A stretch of 64,000 nucleotides of DNA from Euleptes europaea (lineage: Eukaryota > Chordata > Lepidosauria > Squamata > Sphaerodactylidae), in assembly GCF_029931775.1 (NCBI RefSeq), contig NC_079332.1, positions 19,661,803 to 19,725,802 of the forward strand, in the 5' to 3' direction. Positions 48,001 through 57,400 of the stretch are shown piece after piece (position 1 is the first letter of the stretch; each line of letters opens with the position of its first letter). The translations under genes and the position numbers were made by a program. The notes under the pieces were generated by a model that was given only the letters and a program-made list of their open reading frames with translations, had not been told where the DNA came from and made no database searches.

Positions 48001-50900
48001 TGGACTATAAGTGAAGTAAATAAGAATCAGTCTGGAGAGGGAGAAGCTGGAGGGGAGAGGAATATAAACGCGTGCGTGGACGGCATGGAAGGAGGGGGGG
48101 ATAAAGGGGCAGTAAAGGAGATGAACGTGTGTAGCCTTGCATGGACATCTCGGCTTCTCTTGTCTGTGGCTGGGGCAACTTGACCCTTCTCTGTCTGTTC
48201 AGCGAGAGGGGGCGGGGAGGGCTTGTGCTGCAGAAGGATGTGGCTGGGCCGGGAGGGAGGTATTGACGGGAAGGTTATTGCCAAGGCAGCAGCTTCCTCG
48301 TGATCCGGGAGAAACCTGGCCTGCAGCCTCAAAGACACTTTTGAACACGGGAGCCCCTCCCTGGTCAGAAGCCTTGCTGGATGGGCGGGGGGGCCCTTGG
48401 CGCGTGCTGAGCACCACTGGAGCCGTGAACATTTTCCTCCCTGTTGTTTTACCAGGGGTCTGTTTGACACCTCCCCACCCCCGGCAACTCCCTCAGTTCT
48501 CCCTCGTGAGCCCTTTGTGCCGGGTGGATTCTTCCCCCCCCCCCGAGAGAATTCCTCTCTTCAAAGCCTGGGCCGCCTACCAGGCAGGTTGTTGCCAGGC
48601 CTCGCTGGGCACAGCAGTCCCTGGCTCGGGCTCTGCTTGGACCTGGGTGGGGGGCTCTGGAGGGGGCTGCGTGCCCCGTGCCCCTGTGATGACGATGTCT
48701 CCTCTTTGCCCCCCTCCTTCACCTGCAGCAGAGGAACACCTGAGCTCCCAGGACACGGAGGGTCTCCTGGCCTGGATGAGGAATGTTCTGGGGTCGCGGG
48801 TGGCTGCTATCAAGGTAAGTGGGGAGTTGAGCATTATGGGTAATGGATGAAGGCAGCAGGCTTTGCGGGTAGGTGGGGGTCCCAACGGTCTGCTCACACT
48901 GGGCCACCAAGGTCTGCTTGCCCCCCCACCTGGCCGGGGTTCGTGGCCCTGGCTCCTTCCCAGCCTTTGGCTCTCCTCTAGCGCATTCTCAGGAAGACCC
49001 TCCTGGGCCCCCCACGGCTCAAGCCCTGCTTGTTACAGAGGTCAGGTAGCTGAACTGGGAGGTTGAAAGGGATATCCCACTGCCAACAAGGTGCGGAATT
49101 TTCTGTCCCCAAGGAAGAGAGTACCGTATTTACCCAAAAGGAAGACCCCCCCCCCAGAAAAAGTTATATACTGAAAGTGTTTATTACCATGTACACTTGC
49201 AACCTCTGTGTGAATTCAAGATAACCCCGTTTTACTTGTTGGCACTCCTAGGGGAATAAAAATAGACTTTTCCAACAAAATGGGCCTTTCTGTGAAGTGC
49301 TGGGGACGCTGTGAGGAACACGGGGAGTTGAGAGAAGGGCGTCCAACGGGACTCCCCGGCCAGCTTCAGAGCAGAGGCAGGCTTTGCTTTCTCAAACCCT
49401 GCAGCGCAGCCCCAGTTCAGTTGTGCAAAGAGATACCTGGAGACGCTGCTCCCCCTTGCTCACCGTCCTGGTCTCTGGCTTCCCTTCAGGTGACACCACG
49501 GCTGGATACGCACCCAGCCATGATCACCGTGCTGGAGATGGGTGCCGCCCGCCACTTCCTGCGCATGCAGCACTTGGCCAAGACCACCGAAGAGCGGGCC
49601 CAGATCCTGCAGCCAACACTGGAGATAAACACAGGGTAAAGGGTGGGGGAGCGACGCTTTAGGGGCTGGGAATCCAAGACACACACCCCCGGCCTTTCAG
49701 CAGTCATAGCAATGCTTGGAGGCTACCGGGGGGTAGGTGGGGGGGGGGGGAGAGGCGGCTCAGAATCGCCTCGTCTGGGCGTTCACACTCTCTCTTCTTC
49801 CAGGCACCCTCTGATTAAGAAACTCAGCCAGCTGCGGACCAGCCACCCGGATCTGGCCCAAATGCTGCTTGACCAGGTGAGCTGTAGTGGACGGAGTCCA
49901 AAGGTCTGCGCCAACTTGGCACCGTCGTTATTGTGCCAGTGGCCTGGACTTGCGGCATTTTCTGGCACGCGGCTGGTGGAGGTGGCTGAGGAGAAATGCT
50001 GGCTGTGCGTGCTTTTATTGCGGCTGACACCGCCCCCCCCCCCCAGGTCAGGAAATGTCCTGCCTGCCTTGGCCCTGGTGTCTGCATGCGTTTGGGGGTC
50101 CCAGGTCCCGTTGCGTATGGCACAGAGTTCAGGGGCTGCAGAGTGCTTGTTCAGCCTCAGCCACAGTGGGGGCTTGCTTGGCCCATGAGAGGAGCTTTTG
50201 TGGGATGTCTCTCCCGGCCTTGCCCTTGCTTGGTGGTCAAGTGGCCGAACATGGAAGTGAACTGATGCTGCGCCAGGGGCCCAGCCAAGGGCCCCTTTTC
50301 CCATCCCCGAGGCAAAGAGCTTTCCTGGGAAGTCCATGGGACCTGCTGTCCTTCCATGGGTGAGGGCAAGAGCTCTCCTAGCAATGGTTGGTCCCTTGGT
50401 GGTGGGCTGTTGAGATTCTGTTCTAATCCCCCTGGCTCTCCCCACATGCCTCTCTCCCCCTTTTGAATACCTGGCGCCTCTTCTTACAGCCTCCACTCAG
50501 CCCCTACCAGAGCCAGCGTGGTGTAGTGGTTAAGAGCGGTGGTTTGGAGCGGTGGACACTAATCCGGAGAACCGGGCTTGATTCCCTACTCCTCCACATG
50601 AAACCATCTGGGTGACCTTGGGCTAGTCACAGTTCTCTTAGAGCTCTCTCAGCCTCACCTACCTCACAGGGTGTCTGTGGGGAGAGGAGGGGAAGGTTTG
50701 AGTCTTCCTTAAGTGGTGGAGAAAGTCAGCATATAAAAACCAACTCTTCTTCTTCCTTCTCTCCCTGCCCTCCCCCTTCATTTTACCCTTGGCTGCAGAT
50801 CTATGACAATGCAATGATAGCTGCAGGTTTGAATGATGATCCCAGGCCCATTGTGAACCGGCTGAACAGCCTCCTCACCAAAGTCCTGGAGAAGTACTGA
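30052..50900 (+). CDS. TRAP1: TRAP1, mitochondrial HSP90 chaperone
   Basis: ATP-dependent mitochondrial-matrix chaperone. Seventeen exons: 30052-30355, 30471-30553, 32276-32416, 32558-32629, 32855-33015, 33966-34075, 34503-34576, 36779-36934, 42410-42530, 42649-42718, 44740-44887, 45037-45222, 45598-45736, 48729-48814, 49490-49635, 49804-49876, 50799-50900 (TGA). Phases close to 723 residues; human is 704. An Arg-rich leader (first ~95 residues) suits mitochondrial import. The GHKL ATPase shows ELISN at N138, DTGIGM at 177-182 and [10 protein letters not shown] near 218-227. The catalytic-loop Arg is R421 ([10 protein letters not shown]). Middle and C-terminal domains follow ([31 protein letters not shown]). 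Residue 139 is Cys in [12 protein letters not shown] where most family members have Ala. The 5.5-kb intron before 42410 is full of mobile DNA. Same strand as SLX4, as in human. Confidence 0.98.
31520..31800 (+). repeat. Squamate tRNA-derived SINE (Sauria/Squam type)
   Basis: Begins GTAGAGCCCTGTGGTGCAGA, then ACCTGAGTTAGATCCTGACG (box-B region), GGTCGGTAAAATGAATACCC, GGCAAACCACCCCATAAAC and GATGTGACATCACCCCATGG. These are landmarks I know from lizard SINEs. In TRAP1 intron 2. Confidence 0.75.
33540..33658 (+). repeat. Interspersed repeat fragment, unclassified
   Basis: Contains TCTGAAGAAGTGAGCTGTGA, GCGAAAGCTCAGACCCTGCC and TTTTAAGGTGCTGCTGGACT, a combination seen in widespread amniote repeats. 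The family was not assigned. Confidence 0.45.
34692..35373. mobile_element. Non-autonomous hAT DNA transposon with perfect 8-bp duplication
   Basis: The left end starts CAGGGGTGGGGAACCTTTTT; the right end finishes GGGCCTAACGTTCCCCCCCCTG, an inverted match. The 8-bp duplication CCCTAAAG flanks it exactly (34684-34691 and 35374-35381). Length 682 bp with no transposase frame. A 389-bp relative lies at 38904-39292. In TRAP1 intron 7. Confidence 0.9.
36291..36735 (-). mobile_element. Solo LTR (ERV-like), fossil
   Basis: Plus-strand ends TGTGAGAGTT and CTCACA, flanked by the 5-bp duplication GGCGG (36286-36290, 36736-36740). On the minus strand there is an AATAAA about 70 bases before the end, as in R-U5. 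Length 445 bp. It is a lone LTR with no internal region. Its right edge is 43 bp from the TRAP1 exon at 36779. Confidence 0.8.
37190..37895 (-). mobile_element. Probable LTR, reversed, fossil
   Basis: AT-richer block that on the minus strand starts near TGTTGTCGC (about 37891) and carries TTTAATAAATC near 37320 followed by a short U5-like end. The exact low-coordinate end and duplication were not found, so limits are approximate. Age unknown, probably old. Confidence 0.45.
38378..38718 (+). mobile_element. LTR, TGTCAGG family, fossil
   Basis: Starts TGTCAGGAGC, has AATAAAACTGC near 38646, and ends CTAGAGCTCACA. It shares its start and 3' third with LTRs at 41005-41323 and 52617-52963. No matching duplication was found. 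The copies are clearly diverged, so this is an old family. Confidence 0.6.
38816..39720 (-). mobile_element. CR1 LINE 3' part with nested hAT
   Basis: Plus-strand ATAGAATCATAGAGTCAGAA, CCATCTAGTCCAACCC and later AGCCTCTGCTTGAAGACGGC are the reversed CR1 3' end. The minus-strand peptides [16 protein letters not shown] and [17 protein letters not shown] belong to the CR1 C-terminus. It is interrupted at 38904-39292 by a hAT element. Confidence 0.85.
38904..39292. mobile_element. hAT element nested in CR1
   Basis: Shorter relative of the 34692 element: CAGGGGTGGGGAACCTTTTT left end and ACATTCCCCATCCC right end. Flanks GCCTAGAG (38896-38903) and GCCTGGAG (39293-39300) agree at 7 of 8 positions. 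CR1 sequence resumes directly after it. Confidence 0.8.
40147..40655 (+). repeat. L3-like LINE 3' end
   Basis: Plus-strand GACATAATAGAGGTCCATGA, GAACTCTCTGCCACAGGAT, GAGGAGCATGCCTATTATAT, CTAGAGGCACCTGATTAGCC and GATCCAGCAGGGCTTTTCTT. It is the forward version of the fragments at 24086 and 24766. In the TRAP1 intron between 36934 and 42410. Confidence 0.75.
41005..41323 (+). mobile_element. Solo LTR, TGTCAGG family, fossil
   Basis: Ends TGTCAGGCCTGC and GTGCTCACA, with the 5-bp duplication GTTCC on both sides (41000-41004, 41324-41328). AATAAATCAACTCTC near 41250 is its poly(A) signal region. Length 319 bp with no internal region. Confidence 0.8.
41336..42073 (-). mobile_element. Solo LTR (ERV-like), reversed, fossil
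   Basis: On the minus strand there is a TATA-like CTCTATAAGATACTGGGC near 41580, a TTTATTAAAGC signal near 41395 and the end TTAGGTCCA. Plus-strand limits TGGACC...CTACA carry near-matching flanks CAGGC/CAGGG. Length 738 bp. It lies only 12 bp from the 41005 LTR. Confidence 0.6.
42765..42975 (+). repeat. tRNA-derived SINE (third family)
   Basis: Contains GGTCCTGGGTTCGATCC (box B), GACATCTCCAGTTTAAAGGA, CAGTCAGAGTAGACAAGACTG and AGAAGGCAGCTTCACCTGT. In TRAP1 intron 10. Confidence 0.75.
43478..43672 (-). repeat. tRNA-derived SINE (third family), reversed
   Basis: Plus-strand ACATGAAGCTGCCTTATACT at the reversed tail, GGAGATGCTGGGGATTGAAC in the body and GCATGCCAAGCAGATGCTCT plus CTGAGCCACAGCCCC at the reversed head. 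It is the opposite orientation of the 42765 copy in the same intron, 500 bp away. Confidence 0.8.
46090..46330 (+). repeat. Unclassified dispersed AT-rich repeat, copy 1
   Basis: AT-rich tract with ATTTTACTGCTTTAACA, CATTTATAACTTACC, TTTTCTACTAGCAAAACTAC and CCCAGTGCTTGAGAGG. Matching blocks occur in SLX4 introns near 58190-58450 and 60750-60870. Not a family I recognise. Confidence 0.5.
49122..49265. repeat. Short interspersed element, possible MITE remnant
   Basis: Starts TACCGTATTTACCC, then AAAGTTATATACTGAAAGTG and CACTTGCAACCTCTGTGTG. The sharp composition change and known-looking start suggest a DNA-transposon remnant. No clear inverted end was identified. Confidence 0.3.
50508..50757 (+). 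repeat. tRNA-derived SINE (same family as 5763)
   Basis: Well-preserved copy: GAGCCAGCGTGGTGTAGTGG, GGGCTTGATTCCCTACTCC, CTTGGGCTAGTCACAGTTCTC and tail GAGAAAGTCAGCATATAAAA with CTTCTTCTTCC end. It ends about 40 bases before the last TRAP1 exon acceptor. Confidence 0.85.
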
Positions 50901-51260
50901 GTGCCAGGGGAGACAGACTTATTCTACGCAGCAACTGTTGGAGGACTGGCCCGTTTCTACCAGTGATGCTGGGAAACCACGCCTATCCCCGGGGAAGGAA
51001 TTCAGCCGGGGGGGGGGGGCTGGCTGTGGTCCTCCAGCCTTTTCTAGGCCTGGTGGCCCCATCGCTCCCCAAGGAGCAAGCAGACAGGCCGCGTAGAACT
51101 GGTTTAGTATGCACAATGCTTGTTTGTCCCCCCCACCCCGGGTCCCTGCTATGGGAGTGGCTGTTGGAGCAGCTGCTGAGCCAGGGGCTGAGGAAAGGGA
51201 GATCCAAACTCCTCTGGGGTTTTGTGCATGAACAGCAGCCCTCCAGCGGTCCTTATATTT

Positions 51261-51266
51261 AATAAA
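51261..51266 (+). promoter_or_regulatory. TRAP1: TRAP1 poly(A) signal
   Basis: AATAAA about 360 bases after the TRAP1 stop, followed by a T-rich stretch. The 3' UTR runs from 50901 to about 51285. Confidence 0.8.
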
Positions 51267-51394
51267 GTCCTTTATTTCCGATCTGTCACATTTTTATTTT
51301 ATTTTAAAAATACATCCTGCTTTACTCAAGGTGCCTTACAAATTTCAGCATGTTAAACTAATTAGTGTGACGAACGTCCACCTGAAAATTCTAG

Positions 51395-52612
51395 ATAGAA
51401 TCAGAGTTGGAAAGGACAACCACCCTGCACAATGTAGGAAATTCACAACTACCTCCCCCCCCACACCCCCAGTGACCCGTACTCCATGCCAAAAATATGG
51501 AAAAGAAAACCCTCCAGGATTCCTGGCCAATCTGACCTGAAGGAAAATTGCTTCCTGACCCCAAAGTGGCAGTCGGCACTACCCTGGGCATGCAAGAAAG
51601 GGAGCCAAACACTGGTGCAAACCTTCCTGCCCTCCCTCTCATGATCTGCCTAAGGTAATAAAATCAGCATTGCTGACATATGGCCATCTAGTCTCAGCTT
51701 AAAAACCTGCAGGGCAGGAAGAGAGCCCACCACCTCCTGAGGAAGCCTGTTCCACTGAGGAACCACTCTAACTTTTAGAAAGTTCTTCCTAATGTTTAGC
51801 CGGAAGCTCTTTTGATTTAATTTCAACATGAAGGTTCAGGTCTGACGTTATGGGGCATCAGAAAACAACTCTGCACCATCCTCTATTCAAAGCTTCTTAA
51901 ACTGTGGGGTGTGACTTCATATGGGATCGCAGAACTAAATGTGGGGGTTGCGAAAAATTTGGCAATATAAAATAAACATTTACTGACATATATACCTGAG
52001 GTCGCTTAAAACTTTCTCAGGCGAAAAGGGGTCGCGAGTGGAAAACGTTTAAGAAGCCCTGCTCTATATGCCACCCCTCAAGTATTTGAAGATGGTTATC
52101 GTATTACCTCTCAGCTGTCTCCTCTCCAGTCTAAACATACCCAGCTCCTTCAACCTTTCCTCATAGGACTTGGTCTCCAGACTCCTCACCATCTTCGTTG
52201 CCCTCCTCCGGACACATTCCAGCTCGTCTACACCCTTTTAAAATCGTGGTACCCAAAACTGAGCACAATAATCTAGGTGAGGTCTAACCAGAGCAGAGTA
52301 AAGCGATATTTGCAAGATCTGGACACTGTACATCTGTTGATATAGCCCAAGATTGCATTTGCCTTTTTAGCTACTGCATCACACTGCTGGCTCATGCCCA
52401 ATGTATGGTCTACTAAGACCCCCTAGATCCCTTTTGTACACACTACTGCTTAGGAAAGTCTCCCCCATCCTATAATGAAGCATTTGATTTTTCCTACCTA
52501 AATGCAGAACTTTACATTTATCTCTGTTGAAATGCATTTTATTAGTTTTAGCCCAATTCTCCAGCCTGTCAAAATCATCCAGTATCCCATCTCCAATCTT
52601 CTGGCACCTCAC
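51395..52612 (-). mobile_element. CR1 LINE, 3' third of ORF2 and 3' UTR
   Basis: Minus-strand peptide DRLENWAKTNKMHFNRDKCKV followed by LHLGRKNQMLHYRMGE is the CR1 reverse-transcriptase C-terminus. Plus-strand AGAATCAGAGTTGGAAAGGA and GACATATGGCCATCTAGTC are the reversed 3' end. 5'-truncated. A 173-bp hAT is nested at 51888-52060. It fills the TRAP1-SLX4 interval with the LTR element. Confidence 0.9.
51888..52060. mobile_element. Small hAT remnant nested in CR1
   Basis: The left end CAAAGCTTCTTAAACTGTGG and right end AAACGTTTAAGAAGCCCT are imperfect inverted repeats; similar flanks (CCTCTATT/GCTCTATA) suggest an 8-bp duplication. CR1 resumes after it. Confidence 0.6.
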
Positions 52613-52616
52613 CTGT

Positions 52617-53836
52617 TGTCAGGCATGGCCTGAGAAAGGAATGTTGTGGTTTTCTCCAGCTGCTGGCCAAGGCCAGCTATAGCCCTGCAAATAACGTGTT
52701 TAGACTGAACTCTGTGGGACTGCCGGTAGAATCCTACCTCCCTGACAGCTCCTGGGGGGGGGGGGGTTGCCATGGCATCCAGATCTACCCCGATTTGCCC
52801 TGTGCTCTTCCATATATGCCCTGTACTGTGCTTGTAGTTTTCATTAGTGTCCATTTGACTCTTAGCTTCTGTAAACCTGTGGATTTTCCAATAAATCAAC
52901 TCTCTTTGGACTGCTTGTCTGTGGATGTCTGTTTATGGGATTATCATGGGACTAGAGCTCACATTTGGACACTAATCCCATCCATCCTTTATCCCTGGCT
53001 GGAGCCCTGGAGGGTTCGCTGGGAGGTCGGGTTAGAGCTTTGGGTCAGCTCCCCGGGGATTCTGATCTACTGCGTGCCATTCTTGCGGAGGCACAGCAGA
53101 CTCAAGCCGAGTCCAACCGACTGACTGAGTTGGTCGAGGAGCAGTGGCATCGACTAGCGGCCCCCTGGGAGACGCGGGGCGCTGATCTCCGTGCCCATAA
53201 CGACCTTTGGTGGTTGGATGTTTTACCCAAGGAGACCTGGTTGCCGCAAGAGGACACAGCTCTTTTAGCCCAGCTGTTTGACGAGGTTGCAGTTCGCGGG
53301 GCGCAGCGGGGGCCGTCGGTCCCAATCCGAGGGTCCGTTTCCTCGTTCCCAATGGCGGGAGCTGGGCGTGGGACTGGTCCGGAGCTCAACCTGGGCAGCT
53401 GGGACGTGCATAACCTGGCTGCCAAGACAGTGTTGTCCCTTATGAAATTACCGCCAGACCTGGCATCAGAGGACGATGTGATTAAGGTGCTACATCCAGA
53501 GTTTGGTTCTTCCTCCGTGGAGCTTGCCCGCAAGGTTTTACCGCCACTGGGCAAGTATGAGGAAATTCAGTTGCTACTGGAGCAAGCGGCCGAGCCGGTG
53601 GTAGCAGCCCCCGTGGTGGCTCAGGCCGCCGCCTTGGAAGTGGCTGAGGCCGCTCAACAAAAGGCGGCGAAGCAACGTTGGGCTGAGGCGGCCGCTGCTC
53701 GGGAAAAAGCCACCCTGGAGCGGGCGGCCTTGGCGTCCGGAGCGCGGCCGAGAGGCGGCGGGGGGGGGGGGGCGGGACAGACTAGAACGGCCCTTGTTCT
53801 CCCCGGAACCCTGCCCGCCCCGGGATGTGGCCCCTA
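52617..53836 (+). mobile_element. Incomplete LTR retroelement: 5' LTR plus gag-like region, fossil
   Basis: The LTR at 52617-52963 (347 bp) starts TGTCAGGCATGG, has AATAAATCAACTCTC and ends CTAGAGCTCACA, like the LTRs at 38378 and 41005. An open gag-like frame of about 290 residues follows at once (52965-53836), with an Ala/Glu/Lys-rich helical C-terminal part (EVAEAAQQKAAKQRW). No protease, polymerase, envelope or 3' LTR is seen, so the element is truncated; its family is uncertain. The seen part of the frame has no obvious break, suggesting it is not very old. It abuts the SLX4 CpG island. Confidence 0.6.
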
Positions 53837-53859
53837 GACGGCGGCTTGTCTTCGCCTCT

Positions 53860-54475
53860 GACGTGCGGGACTATTAGAAGGATGTGGAACCCGAGGAGGA
53901 GGAGGACTCCAGAGGAGGACCCGCGGGGAGGGGGGGGAGAGGTGAGGCCCCTGGAGCCCTTGCCCCTGCCCTGCCCTGGGGGGGGGGGCGCGGGAGGGTC
54001 AGCCTGGGGGCGCCGCCGCCGCCGCCGCCTGGGGATTGGCATCGCCCCCCTGCGGTCCGGCAGAGGCCCCCATGGGGGGGGGTCTGGGGCGGCCGGCCGG
54101 CGAAGGCGGAGGGGAGGGGCTCGTGGGAGTCCACGCCGCTCAGTGGTCGGGGGCGGGGGCGGGGGGGGGGGCCGCGGCGGTGCCAGAGAAAGACGTCGGA
54201 GCGAGACCTGCGCGGGGGGTGGGGGGGGGTGGGGGGGCCACGGCCGTCCAGGCCGGAGGGGGCCCACGGGGCGTGCGAGCGAGCGAGCGAGCGAGCGGCT
54301 GGCGGCGCGCGCGAGGGCCGGCCCGGAAGGCCCTCCCGGAAGGCCCTCCCCGGCCGCTCCGGCCCCTCCTCTCGCTGGTACACCGCCGAGCCAGCGCCGG
54401 CCTCCCAGGGCGGCTGAGAGGGAGGGACGGAGGGCCCCCCCTGCCCCCCGGCCCCCCCGGCCCCCCCGGCCCGGC
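53860..54475 (+). promoter_or_regulatory. SLX4: CpG-island promoter / 5' region of SLX4
   Basis: Extreme GC and CpG density from about 53860 to 55140, with many G runs and GGGGCGGGGG boxes, covering the first SLX4 coding exon. Long open frames on both strands here are composition artefacts. The transcription start is not determinable. Confidence 0.55.
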
Positions 54476-57400
54476 ATGGACGACGACGACTTCAAGGAGC
54501 GGCCCGGGCGGGCCAGGCGGCGGGAGGCCGTGGGGGGGGGCGGCGGGGGCGGCGGGCGGGGGCTGGCTCCGCCGCCGGGCCCCGGGGGACCCTTCCCCCC
54601 CCCGCCGCCGCCGCCGCCGCCGCCCCCCACGGCCTCCTCCTCCTCCTCCCCCCCCTGCTGCCCCCTCGGGGGGCCCCGTTGCCCGCTCTGCGGCCGCGAC
54701 CTCTCCCGCCTCAGCGCCGCCCGGCGACGGGGGCACCTCGGCCGGTGAGGGAGGGGCGGGGGGCGGGGGGCGGGGCGGGGCCCCCCTCTTTTGCAAGCGC
54801 CCTTGCGAGACTGTGAGTCTCTAGAGGGGGGGGGCTTTGTTGAGGGCTCCTGTGGGGGGCTCTGCCGTGAGGGGGAGGGTCCTGGCAGCGCCCCAGACGG
54901 GCCTTTGGCCCCCTCGGCCGAGGCGGGGCCCGCCGCCCTGGCTGGGGAGCTGCCACACGCCCTGCCCTGGGGGGGGGGTGGGGGTGGGACGTGGGGCCCG
55001 AGGGCGGGGGGGGTGGGCGGTGGGCGGAAAAGCAACCCGGGCGCTCCGCCGCTGGTGCTGCGCTCCGTCCTCCGCCTGGGAACGGGCGGTCCGGTCTGGT
55101 CTGGCCTGGCCTGGTGTGGGGGGGACGTTTTTCTGCGCAGCTGACTTAGACGTGCTCTGATTGGGGCCGCTGAGACCCCGCCGGGGATCCTTTTCATCCA
55201 GTGGCTGTGATGGATGAAAAGGATCCCGGGATCTTTGAAGGCTGCTGTTGGCCCTCTTCTGTTCTGGTTCCTGAGAGCTTGTCCAGACGACATGGAGGAG
55301 TTCCTCCTGCCCTTCGTAAACCATTCAGGGGCTCAGGCCCCTAACAGGGGGTCATCAGAAACCGCTACGGAAGAAGGAGGTGATCTCTAACTTGGCCTCT
55401 CCTGGGCAAGAGAGAGCAGAGGCAGAACTCTTCTGGGACTTCCCTTCTGCCCCAGACCTCTTTCAGCCTGCTTTTGGGATGGGGGACTGTGCTAAACGCC
55501 CCTTAGTGGATGCGGAAACCCCGGTTTTGCTTCCTCAGATGTTTCGATGACGGGGGGAGGCTTCCTCTACCCTTCGCCGGCAACAGTCCCGAGTGCCCCG
55601 TCTGCGGAAAGGGCTTCAGCACCCTCGAGAGCCGAGGCAGCCACGTGAAGCGTTGTGCGGCCAGAATGGCCATCCCTCCTCCATTGCTTCTTCAGGCTGT
55701 GCGACAGCAGAGCTCCGCCCTTGGGAGTGGCCCCCCCGCCTCTCTCAGGTAAGCTGAATCAAGGTGTTTTGCAGCCAGGCAATGGGTGGGAGGTGGTGGC
55801 CCCTACTTGGCGCTTGTGTTTTTGCACCAATTGTGTGGCTGCAGGAAAGTTCATATATACTTGACTGGAGGTTGGTACGTTCTGTGACTAATTGCACAAA
55901 GTTGCAGCAAGGTTTGGAAGGTGGAGGGTGGGATCTAAATGGGCCCATTGTGTCCAGAACCAAGAGTGCAGAATAGTGGTGGGGTGGAGGAATAAACAGA
56001 AGAAGCTCAGCCGGGGTTAGAGAAACGAGATAAGGAAAGGGAGGCGGATGTGCCTGGACTGCTGTAAGGAAACGAGCCTTTCCCCAGGCGGGCAGCAGAT
56101 GACCCTCAGCCTAGAGGAGAGGTGGTGCTTTACGTTCTTTAGAACCAAGTGCGTGTGTGTGTGTTGGGGTGGGGGTGTCTGGTCAGATGAGATTGTCGCC
56201 CTTTCTCAGGGTAAAAGGCAGCCTGGCCTCGGGATGAGCCCTGCTGGATGGCTGCCGCTAACAGAGAGCCAGCGTGGTGTAGTGGTTAAGACAGGTGGTT
56301 TGGAGCAGTGTACTCTGATCTGGAGAACCGGGTTTGATTCTCCACTCCTCCACATGAATGGCGGAGGCTAATCTGGTGAACCGGGTTCGATTCCCCACTC
56401 CTCCACATAGAATAGAATCATAGAGTTGGAAGGGACCACTAGGGTCATCTAGTCCAACCCCCTGCCCTATGCAGGAAATTAACAACTACCTCCCCCCTCA
56501 TCCCCAGTGACCCCAACCCTCCCCCCGCCATGCAGGATCCCACAATCAAAGCACTCCCGACAGATTGCCATCTAGCCTCTGCTTAAAGACCTCCAAAGAC
56601 AGGGACTCCACCACCCTCCGAGGCAGCACGTTCCACCGTCGAACAGCCCTCATTGTCATAAAGTTCTTCCTAATGTTTAGGTGGAATTGCTTTTCTATTA
56701 GTTTAAATCCATTACTCCGTGTCCTACTCTCTGGAGCAACCGAGAACATCCCTTCAAATATTTAAACATGGCTATCATGTCTCCCCTTAACCTTCTCCAA
56801 GCCACACCTACCTCACAGGAGAGGGGAAGGGAAGGTGATTGTAAGCCAGTTTGATTCTTCCTTAAGTGGTAGAGAAAGTCGGCATATAAAAACCAACTCT
56901 TCTTCAGGTCGAAATATAAATAGGTTGCTTCAACAGGTGGGAGGAGAGGCTGTAAAGGTAGGGCTGGTTCTTGCTCGCCCCTTCCTGCCTCAGTGCAGGC
57001 TCAGACGTTGCATAACTAAGCAAGAGAATTGCAGAGCAGGTATTTCTTTTGTGGCTCCAGTTGCAGCGAACTTGGTTTCTCCTCTTGTGCTCAGTGGGCT
57101 GAAGCGAAAAGTCTCCTCTTTCACGGAGCAATCAACAAAAAAGCGCAAGACCGGAGCCAGAATGGGAGATGCAGAGGAGGAGCTACTGGTGGCCATGGCG
57201 ATGTCACGGTCTCTCCACGAGGAGGAGGAGGAGGCAAAGGCCAGATTGCTGATGAATGGGAGACCGGACAGGACTTGGCAAGGAAGGAGGAACCCCAAAG
57301 CAGGTCGGGAAGCTGCCCTATACAGTATATGGCGTCCCAAAAGTGAGGATGGGCATGTTGGGAGGGTGTTCTGACTGTTCCTGTTTTTTATGCTGAGCCG

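Noticed and set aside
51267-54475. Possible DNASE1 between TRAP1 and SLX4, expected from human order
   Set aside because: The interval is filled by a CR1, a small hAT, an LTR element and the SLX4 CpG island; no nuclease motif is seen.
53782-55293. 503-residue Pro/Arg-rich open frame on the minus strand opposite the SLX4 CpG island
   Set aside because: Antisense to SLX4 exon 1; consists of Pro, Arg and Gly runs; no motif. A CpG-island shadow.
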